12,639 nucleotides of DNA, from contig JBEAQD010000003.1 of NCBI GenBank assembly GCA_041164045.1, positions 1 through 12,639 of the forward strand. Direction: 5' to 3'. The number at the start of each line of letters is the position of its first letter. Position 1 is the stretch's first letter. Source of the stretch: CALRBF01 sp041164045. Its GTDB lineage: Bacteria; Patescibacteriota; Minisyncoccia; SW-4-49-11. Below the pieces are notes generated by a model. The model made no database searches, was not told the DNA's origin, and saw only the letters and a program-made list of their open reading frames with translations. A program made the position numbers and the translations under genes. Positions 1 to 4,666 of the stretch are shown in pieces.

Positions 1-19
1 ATATAGTATAAATAAAAAT

Positions 20-385
20 ATGATTACAGAACAAATTATCTTAAGTCTATATGTAGTACTTCTCTTGGAGGTTGGGTTATTATTGTTGATTATTATATTG
101 ATTGTTCTAGATATAAAGAATACTGTAGATTCTGTCAAAAATCTAGTCAATAAATTCGTAAAATTAGGTCATATTACTGTCGATACGGCTGAAGAATTCA
201 AATCCAAATTAACTTCTCTTTCAGGACTTACATCTATAATTGGTGGTATCCCTACAATAATATCTCTTTTACAAAAATGGAATAATAAATCAACAGAACA
301 GAATACAGAGCAAAAAGAAGAGGAGGATGACTTGAATGAAGCCTTATCTAAGGTTACTCCCAAGAAAAAAAGGAGAATTATATAA
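20..385 (+). CDS. Small single-pass membrane protein, unknown function
   Basis: A 121-residue protein with a strongly hydrophobic N-terminal segment (about residues 6-31) that should be a membrane anchor. A helical, lysine-rich region follows, with a weaker hydrophobic stretch at about 66-87, an acidic patch (about 93-105) and a basic tail containing KKKRR. Nothing catalytic is visible. The layout of one N-terminal helix followed by a long amphipathic region recalls DUF948-type proteins, which can be encoded beside YtxH-like proteins, and the next gene, 20 nt downstream, is YtxH-like; this family link is inference only. The ATG at 20 is the first in frame after an AT-rich leader without a Shine-Dalgarno sequence. 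The promoter probably lies outside the window. I do not recognise the protein confidently. Confidence 0.7.
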   Translation: MITEQIILSLYVVLLLEVGLLLLIIILIVLDIKNTVDSVKNLVNKFVKLGHITVDTAEEFKSKLTSLSGLTSIIGGIPTIISLLQKWNNKSTEQNTEQKEEEDDLNEALSKVTPKKKRRII

Positions 386-405
386 TCAATTAAAATTATA
401 AAACT

Positions 406-720
406 ATGAGTACAAAAAATTTATTCAAAGGATTATTAGCTGGTCTTGCCATAGGAGGAATATTAGGGGTTTTATTAGCTCCTAAATCAGGTAAGCAAGT
501 CAGGCAAGATTTGAGAAGAGCTTATAAATCTACTAGTAAAGATATTGCTAAAAGGATTAATAATATTGAAGACATTAGTAAGTCCAAATATGACCAAGTT
601 GTAGAAGCAGTGATTAATGAATACAAAAAATTAGACCCAATGACTCAGGAACAAATAGAATCTCTAAAATCAACTTTACAAAATAAATGGTCTGAAATCG
701 TAGGTAAAAATTCTCGATAA
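406..720 (+). CDS. YtxH-like membrane-anchored protein
   Basis: A 104-residue protein beginning with a glycine-rich hydrophobic segment (residues 7-26), directly followed by the APKSGKQVRQDL signature at 26-37. This arrangement, GxxxG-like helix then LLAPKSG and a charged helix, is the hallmark of the YtxH/gas-vesicle-protein-like family (YtxH domain). The remainder is charged, probably helical and coiled-coil-like. The family consists of small membrane-tethered proteins, some stress-associated, without a known enzymatic role. It lies 20 nt downstream of the preceding membrane protein and is probably cotranscribed with it. No Shine-Dalgarno sequence precedes the ATG. The AT-rich inverted repeat at 749-798, which ends in a T-run, could terminate this transcript. 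Confidence 0.8.
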   Translation: MSTKNLFKGLLAGLAIGGILGVLLAPKSGKQVRQDLRRAYKSTSKDIAKRINNIEDISKSKYDQVVEAVINEYKKLDPMTQEQIESLKSTLQNKWSEIVGKNSR

Positions 721-745
721 AATCTGTTGACAAAAATGTCACTAA

Positions 746-774
746 TTGACAAAAAATAATAATTATGCTATAAG
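746..774 (+). promoter_or_regulatory. Predicted sigma70-type promoter of plsC
   Basis: TTGACA at 746-751, a 17-bp spacer, and TATAAG at 769-774 preceded by TG at 766-767 (extended -10). The expected start point is near 781, giving a leader of about 18 nt before the ATG at 799. A second TTGACA lies at 727-732. The -10 box falls in the loop of the inverted repeat at 749-798. Confidence 0.8.
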
Positions 775-798
775 TAGTGCATAATTATTATTTTTTGT
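749..798. repeat. Perfect 20-bp inverted repeat over the plsC promoter
   Basis: The left arm 749-768 and right arm 779-798 are exact reverse complements (20 of 20), separated by a 10-nt loop (769-778) that contains the -10 box. The left arm starts inside the -35 box and the right arm ends directly before the plsC start codon. The right arm holds a T6 run, so a transcript entering from the upstream genes could form an AT-rich hairpin followed by U residues and terminate there. As DNA it could be an operator or cruciform site. Both roles are inference; the symmetry is seen directly. Confidence 0.85.
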
Positions 799-1416
799 AT
801 GGCTTATAATATATTGTATTGGCTTACTTTTTGGAAGTATCATACAATTATGCGATTGTTTGTGAAGCAAGCAAAAATTCAAGGTTTAGATATTTTACAT
901 AATATATCTAAACCAGTAATTGTTGCATCCAATCATAGAGGTAGATTTGATGGTATTTGGATTTGGTATTATTTTGCAAAAATGAATAGGAGGAGACTTG
1001 TAGATATGCGAATTGTGACTGGAGAGATCTTCTTTAAAATTCCAATCTTAGGTTGGTATCTTAGAAAAATGAGATGTTTCCCAGTTGAAAGGGGAAGAGG
1101 AGTAGAAATATTAGATCCAATGGTAGAAGTTCTATCACAAGATAAAATTGTTACTATATTCCCAGAAGGTAAAATGCAAAAAAAACCACATCATAGAAGC
1201 GATGCCAAAAGGGGGGTTGGTTATTTGGTTTGGAAGTCCAAAGCTCCAGTTTTACCAATTTATATTAACTATATAAAAAGATATAAGTATCTACCAATTT
1301 GGGATATGACTTTCAAAGTAGGTAAATTAACTACATATGATATAAAGTCAGAAAATGAATTACAGCAATATTCAGATAAAATTCTCGACTCTGTATATCA
1401 ATTAGCTGAAAAGTAG
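799..1416 (+). CDS. plsC: 1-acyl-sn-glycerol-3-phosphate acyltransferase (PlsC family)
   Basis: A 205-residue acyltransferase of the PlsC/LPLAT family, which transfers an acyl chain to lysophosphatidic acid to make phosphatidic acid at the inner face of the membrane. The catalytic HX4D motif is NHRGRFD (His46, Asp51). The substrate-binding block PVERGRG is at 95-101, FPEGK at 121-125, and the fourth block APVLPIYI at 149-156. The length is at the short end of the family. An N-terminal aromatic-rich segment (1-25) may associate with the membrane. The gene is monocistronic: a strong promoter lies just upstream and the convergent photolyase gene lies beyond a repeat-filled gap. No Shine-Dalgarno sequence precedes the ATG. 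It might act on another lysolipid, since the acyl acceptor cannot be read from sequence. Confidence 0.88.
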   Translation: MAYNILYWLTFWKYHTIMRLFVKQAKIQGLDILHNISKPVIVASNHRGRFDGIWIWYYFAKMNRRRLVDMRIVTGEIFFKIPILGWYLRKMRCFPVERGRGVEILDPMVEVLSQDKIVTIFPEGKMQKKPHHRSDAKRGVGYLVWKSKAPVLPIYINYIKRYKYLPIWDMTFKVGKLTTYDIKSENELQQYSDKILDSVYQLAEK

Positions 1417-1446
1417 GGAATGAAATAAAAAGCTCTGATAAACTTT

Positions 1447-1757
1447 CCCTCTTCAGAGGGTGAAGTCTGAAAGGCGGGGGGATAGGTTTGAGGTTGAATT
1501 TTAGAGTCTAAGTTTAATCCACCTCCGGCACTTCGCCACCTCCTCCGAAGGAGGATAATTTAGTGTAATTTTAATGTCTCCCTCCAAAGGGAGACAAAAA
1601 ACTCAAATATACTGTCCTCCTTTGGAGGAGGTGCCCCCGAGATAGACCGAAGGTCTGGGAAAGGGGGCGGGAAAACGGGAGTTTTCCCGTAGAGGAAAGC
1701 TTGGCCAAACCGTGAGGTTTCACAGGAGCAAATCCCATTTGCGACGGGGGGGATTTA
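1447..1757. repeat. Intergenic mosaic of GC-rich hairpin modules, site 1
   Basis: The gap between convergent plsC and the photolyase gene has no credible ORF but many short inverted repeats: CCCTC/GAGGG (1447-1460), CCTCC-GAA-GGAGG (1542-1554), an 8-bp stem at 1576-1595, CCTCC-TTT-GGAGG (1616-1628), GACC-GAA-GGTC (1645-1655), CGGGAAAA/TTTTCCCG (1668-1689), AAACC/GGTTT (1707-1720) and GCAAAT-CCC-ATTTGC (1728-1742). The first half matches the unit repeated in tandem at site 2 (3431-3668). The second half (1616-1757) matches site 3 (11452-11593), including 33 identical bases (1715-1747 and 11549-11581). The region is much more GC-rich than the genes. It may also act as a bidirectional transcription stop. 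Confidence 0.85.
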
Positions 1758-1781
1758 GCTAAAGATTATTTTTAAATAATA

Positions 1782-3284
1782 TTAAACCTTAGAATTTTTA
1801 CTAGCCAAATAAATTTCCTTGGCTTGCTGATACCTCATAACAGCTTCTTGTCTGGCTTGAGGGTGGGGGATAATCGGCTCTAATACTGTATTATGATACT
1901 CTTCATCTAACCATTTATCCTGATATAGCCCTTGTTTATCATAATTCTCAGCTTGTAAATAAGGATTAAAAATTCTGATTGGCTTCGGGTCTGCTCCAAC
2001 TGAAGCTCCCCATTGCCAACCTCCATTATTAGAAGGCTCATCCAAATCAATCAAACTAGCTCGGAAATATTCCTGCCCCCATCGCCAATCAATACCTAAA
2101 TTTTTTGACAGTACACTTGCTACAATCATCCGAGAGCGATTATGCATCCAGCCTGTACGAGCTAATTGTTGCATAGAAGCATCCACAACTTTATAACCAG
2201 TTCGCCCTGTCATCCAAGCTATGAATCTGTCTTGCGCCTTTTTACCTTGCACCCAGTCCATAGTCTGTCTATACTGAGCTTGGAATTCTAAATCCAATAA
2301 ATTCGGCTGATGATAAAGTAAATAAGCATAAAATTCTCGCCAAATTAGCTCCGAGATATAAGCACTCGCCCCGTTGCTAGTTTTATTATCCATAGATAAC
2401 TCTTCAACACTAAGATTGAGATATTTAATAATCTCATCTTTGAGCTTACGAGCCGAGACAAAACCCCAAGCCAAGGCCAAGCTCATCCGAGAAGTCTGTC
2501 CATTGTCTATAATATCAAGTTCCAGACTATTCCGATTAAGGCTATAATTCTCTAATTTACCAGAGACAAGATAATGATTGAAACTCTCCAAAGCCTCAGT
2601 CTCAGAAGTATACCAATTAGATAAATCAGGTAGATCAAAATATTGGTCTAAATCATAAGTTATATCTAGAATTCTGAACTCTCTCTTAGGATTGAATAGC
2701 GATTCAATAATATTAGTTTGGGGCTCTATATATTGCCAAGATGAGATGAGTGGAGTAGGGGCATAATTGACAGAATTTAGGTCTGGTTTAGGAAGAGCCT
2801 GTAAATTCAAAAATTCCTGCCAGACAGATTTTTTAAAAGGGGTGAATACAGTATACAGACTGCCATTTTGGCTTCTAGTCTCGGGATTAACAGTTAATCT
2901 ATCAGCAAATATATTAACTGTGATCCCAGCTTCTCTTATTTTGCTAACTTGAGTGTCAAAATCAGGATATATATCTTGATTGACGAAAATTTCTATATTA
3001 TAAGTTTGAGATAATTCAATTAGAGAACGAGCACCTTTGCCACTAATTAGGTGAAATTGCGGGAATTGCTCGGTGAGCTTAGGTATAGCTTGGGCCAATA
3101 AAAACCTCTGTGGATAGCCAAATTGAGACTCAGGACTGGCCTCCAGCATATAATCCTCTAATATAAAGACAGGAGCAAATATAGTCCCAGTCTCACGAGC
3201 TTTAGCAATAGCATAGAATAGGGCAGAATTATCCTCTAGCCTTAAATCTCTCCGTACCCAATAAATAATTAGATTAGATTTCAT
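1782..3284 (-). CDS. phr: Deoxyribodipyrimidine photolyase (cryptochrome/photolyase family)
   Basis: A 500-residue flavoprotein of usual class I photolyase length, which repairs UV-induced cyclobutane pyrimidine dimers using light. The N-terminal antenna domain begins with YWVRRDLRLEDNSAL (8-22). The C-terminal FAD domain carries the TSRMS phosphate-binding motif (264-268), LIWREF (313-318), GRTGYKVVDASMQQL (360-374), GWMHNRSRM (378-386) and SNNGGWQW (418-425). The electron-transfer triad known from E. coli PhrB is present as Trp315, Trp400 and Trp423, and the Asn facing the flavin N5 is kept in SNNGGW. It could instead be a DASH-type or other cryptochrome, but the motifs favour a CPD photolyase. 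The ATG lies about 7 nt beyond a TGCTATAAT box, so the mRNA may be leaderless. It stands alone on the minus strand. Confidence 0.93.
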   Translation of the reverse strand: MKSNLIIYWVRRDLRLEDNSALFYAIAKARETGTIFAPVFILEDYMLEASPESQFGYPQRFLLAQAIPKLTEQFPQFHLISGKGARSLIELSQTYNIEIFVNQDIYPDFDTQVSKIREAGITVNIFADRLTVNPETRSQNGSLYTVFTPFKKSVWQEFLNLQALPKPDLNSVNYAPTPLISSWQYIEPQTNIIESLFNPKREFRILDITYDLDQYFDLPDLSNWYTSETEALESFNHYLVSGKLENYSLNRNSLELDIIDNGQTSRMSLALAWGFVSARKLKDEIIKYLNLSVEELSMDNKTSNGASAYISELIWREFYAYLLYHQPNLLDLEFQAQYRQTMDWVQGKKAQDRFIAWMTGRTGYKVVDASMQQLARTGWMHNRSRMIVASVLSKNLGIDWRWGQEYFRASLIDLDEPSNNGGWQWGASVGADPKPIRIFNPYLQAENYDKQGLYQDKWLDEEYHNTVLEPIIPHPQARQEAVMRYQQAKEIYLASKNSKV

Positions 3285-3291
3285 ATATTTT

Positions 3292-3300
3292 ATTATAGCA
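3292..3300 (-). promoter_or_regulatory. Extended -10 promoter of the photolyase gene
   Basis: On the minus strand TGCTATAAT occupies 3300 down to 3292, a consensus extended -10 element. The -35 position is poor, as is common for extended -10 promoters. The box ends 7 nt before the start codon at 3284, so the predicted transcript has a leader of 0-2 nt. Confidence 0.65.
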
Positions 3301-3354
3301 TACTTTTGGGGAGGTGGTGGGAATTGTGAATTAAGAATTAGTAGTTATAAATTA

Positions 3355-3668
3355 TATCCACCCCCGTCTTTCAGACTTCCCCCTCCTAAGGGGGACAGAT
3401 TATCCGAGCTTTTTGTCTCCCTTTGGAGGGAGTACCCGTAGGGGGAGGGTGGATAGGTTTTAGGTTGAGTTTGAGAGTCTAAGTTCAATCCACCTCCGGC
3501 ACTTTGTGCCACCTCCTCCGAAGGAGGACAATTTAGGGCAATTTTACTGTCTACCTTAGGAGGGAGTACCCGTAAGGGGGAGGGTGGATAGGTTTCAGGT
3601 TGAGTTTGAGAGTCTAAGCTCAATCCACCTCTGGCACTTCGTGCCACCTCCTCCAAAGGAGGATAGTT
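3355..3668. repeat. Intergenic mosaic of hairpin modules, site 2, with a tandem duplication
   Basis: A unit of about 135 bp is repeated nearly perfectly: copy one at about 3431-3564 and copy two at about 3565-3668, the second cut short. Each holds a CCCGTA(A)GGGGG hairpin, a GAGGGTGGATAG border, a GGCAC-TTY-GTGCC hairpin and CCTCC-RAA-GGAGG. Differences between copies fall mostly in loops. The left part (about 3355-3430) matches the reverse complement of site 3 at about 11626-11699. Borders repeatedly read ATCCACC on one side and GGTGGAT on the other. Long proline/serine-rich ORFs across this stretch are by-products of the repeats and not genes. From the photolyase promoter to this block (3301-3354) I see nothing else. 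Confidence 0.85.
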
Positions 3669-3685
3669 TACACACTTATACAAAG

Positions 3686-3719
3686 AAAAAAACCCGTATG
3701 CTGTGCTGCATAGGGGGTT
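3686..3719 (-). terminator. Rho-independent terminator of the 94-residue ORF
   Basis: Read on the minus strand, an ACCC/GGGT plus TATGC/GCATA stem with a short internal bulge and a loop of about six nt is followed by a run of seven T. It begins about 14 nt past the stop codon at 3733. Its orientation and position match the 94-residue ORF upstream. Confidence 0.75.
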
Positions 3720-3732
3720 GGGATGATTTACT

Positions 3733-4017
3733 TCAGATCTCGACGATCTCTTCTTTTGGTGTTTTATTTAAAAAAGCTATTTGAATCAGTTTATTACGAC
3801 GATTCTGCATTATTGTAAGAATCTCTTTTTCTTGGTTATTTCCAAAAGTGGAACTGTTAATCGTGATTCGATCTAGGTTAGTACTGACATTAAACCTCCA
3901 TACATATGTATTAAATTTTATGCACACTTTTTCTATAGCATGAACACATCCAACAAGCTCATGGCTAAGATAGGTGTCTTCATGGTCTTCGTTGCCTTTG
4001 AGAATCAAGATAGTCAT
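3733..4017 (-). CDS. Hypothetical protein, 94 residues
   Basis: I do not recognise this protein. It has no signal peptide or membrane helix, two cysteines (24 and 32), and a C-terminal half rich in Lys, Arg, Asn and Gln (QEKEILTIMQNRRNK region). Support for a real gene comes from its surroundings: a promoter-like pair TTGCTC-17-TGCTACACT upstream on the same strand, a leader of about 50 nt, and a good rho-independent terminator immediately downstream. It ends in TGA, whereas every other convincing gene here ends in TAA or TAG, which hints at a different history or at a non-coding transcript. It lies between the DUF305 gene and a repeat block, so it may be part of an inserted segment. Confidence 0.5.
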   Translation of the reverse strand: MTILILKGNEDHEDTYLSHELVGCVHAIEKVCIKFNTYVWRFNVSTNLDRITINSSTFGNNQEKEILTIMQNRRNKLIQIAFLNKTPKEEIVEI

Positions 4018-4072
4018 TTCTGTTTCTGAAAGTGGCTTGGGTCTACCTTGTCAGGTGACTCTGGCAAGATGG

Positions 4073-4101
4073 AGTGTAGCACATTTGAAAATTTTGAGCA
4101 A
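4073..4101 (-). promoter_or_regulatory. Predicted promoter of the 94-residue ORF
   Basis: On the minus strand TTGCTC (4101-4096), a 17-bp spacer and TACACT (4078-4073) preceded by TGC, i.e. an extended -10. The predicted start near 4066 falls inside an imperfect dyad (4047-4068, arms 8 nt with one mismatch), which could be an operator or a leader hairpin. Confidence 0.55.
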
Positions 4102-4117
4102 CTTAAATTAGAATTTA

Positions 4118-4540
4118 TTATTTGAACCAATTTGTGCGCCATTCTTTCATTAAATCGATCTCATTTTGTTGAGTTGAAATTATGTCTTTTCCTAATTTTA
4201 TTAATTCCTCTCTATTTGAATTTTCTACTATAATCTCAGCCATTTCTATAGCTCCTTCATGATGTATAATCATCTCATCGATAAAGGCTTTATCTAGTTC
4301 ATCACCTTTTTTACCTTCTAAATTAGCATTCATATTATGCATCATATCTGACATACTCATAGAGCTATGGTCATTGCTCATCATACTGCCGTCCGGCATC
4401 ATATGCATATCGTCTTTATCAGAGGTAGAGTTCTTTTGGTCAGCTGTATAGTCGGTGTCATTGCTGGTTCCAGCTATATAACCAATGGCACCACCTACAC
4501 AAAGAGATACAATTATTATGATTAGACTCAAATTTTTCAT
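4118..4540 (-). CDS. DUF305 family Met/His-rich exported protein
   Basis: A 140-residue protein with an N-terminal hydrophobic segment (4-23) acting as signal anchor or uncleaved signal peptide, then a linker (about 45-70) very rich in Met and His. A single DUF305 module follows, with the signature FIDEMIIHHEGAIEMAE (86-102) and closing QQNEIDLMKEW (124-134). DUF305 proteins are ferritin-like helical bundles, and some members, such as cyanobacterial CopM, bind copper; the Met/His-rich linker is consistent with Cu(I) or Ag(I) binding outside the membrane. Metal specificity is inference. The gene is divergent from alaS and probably has its own promoter (TATAAT on the minus strand at 4575-4570). 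No copper ATPase or regulator is visible nearby. No Shine-Dalgarno sequence is present. Confidence 0.87.
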   Translation of the reverse strand: MKNLSLIIIIVSLCVGGAIGYIAGTSNDTDYTADQKNSTSDKDDMHMMPDGSMMSNDHSSMSMSDMMHNMNANLEGKKGDELDKAFIDEMIIHHEGAIEMAEIIVENSNREELIKLGKDIISTQQNEIDLMKEWRTNWFK

Positions 4541-4569
4541 AAAAAATATAATTTAATTTTACATAAGTT

Positions 4570-4575
4570 ATTATA
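4570..4575 (-). promoter_or_regulatory. Possible -10 box of the DUF305 gene
   Basis: A perfect TATAAT on the minus strand about 30 nt before the ATG at 4540. The -35 region is poor (ATACAA-like), so this is a weak prediction within an AT-rich gap. Confidence 0.4.
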
Positions 4576-4603
4576 CTATAAAATAAAAAACTTGTATATT
4601 TAA

Positions 4604-4632
4604 TTGCTTAAAACTTTAAATTATGCTATAGT
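4604..4632 (+). promoter_or_regulatory. Predicted promoter of the alaS gene cluster
   Basis: TTGCTT (4604-4609), a 17-bp spacer and TATAGT (4627-4632) with TG at 4624-4625 (extended -10). The predicted start is near 4639, leaving a leader of about 28 nt before the alaS ATG at 4667. Placing the promoter here argues against the in-frame TTG at 4604 as the start codon. Confidence 0.65.
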
Positions 4633-4638
4633 ATATTT

Positions 4639-4665
4639 ATGGCATTGTTATATTTTGCTGTCTAA
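4639..4665 (+). CDS. Possible 8-codon leader ORF upstream of alaS
   Basis: An ATG at 4639 opens an 8-codon frame (MALLYFAV) that stops at TAA 4663-4665, one nt before the alaS ATG. The ATG coincides with the predicted transcription start, so it could be read as a leaderless leader peptide with translation passing on to alaS. It contains one Ala codon near each end. The evidence is positional only; such short frames arise often by chance. Confidence 0.2.
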   Translation: MALLYFAV

Positions 4666-4666
4666 T

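Noticed and set aside
1576..1600. Rho-independent terminator at the 8-bp GTCTCCCT/AGGGAGAC stem
   Set aside because: No T tract follows the stem on either strand (A residues follow on plus, and the T-run precedes it on minus), so it is treated as part of the repeat mosaic.
1616..1757. Known structured RNA such as RNase P RNA or tmRNA (GAGGAAAG is reminiscent of RNase P)
   Set aside because: The match is a few bases only, the expected conserved core regions are absent, and the module occurs in more than one intergenic site.
3431..3668. CRISPR array
   Set aside because: There are only two long units of about 135 bp that are similar throughout, with no short constant repeats separated by unrelated spacers and no cas genes.
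3345..3683. A 112-codon minus-strand ORF rich in Pro, Ser and Gly across repeat site 2
   Set aside because: Its sequence is internally duplicated only because it reads through the tandem GC-rich hairpin repeats. It has no promoter of its own and overlaps the inferred terminator side; it is a by-product of the repeats.
3584..3784. A 66-codon plus-strand ORF
   Set aside because: It crosses the repeat block, the terminator hairpin and the end of the 94-residue ORF on the other strand, with no start context or family similarity.
4604..4666. In-frame TTG extension of AlaRS by 21 residues
   Set aside because: The extension covers the -35/-10 promoter elements and has no counterpart in AlaRS; the ATG at 4667 aligns with the usual N-terminus.
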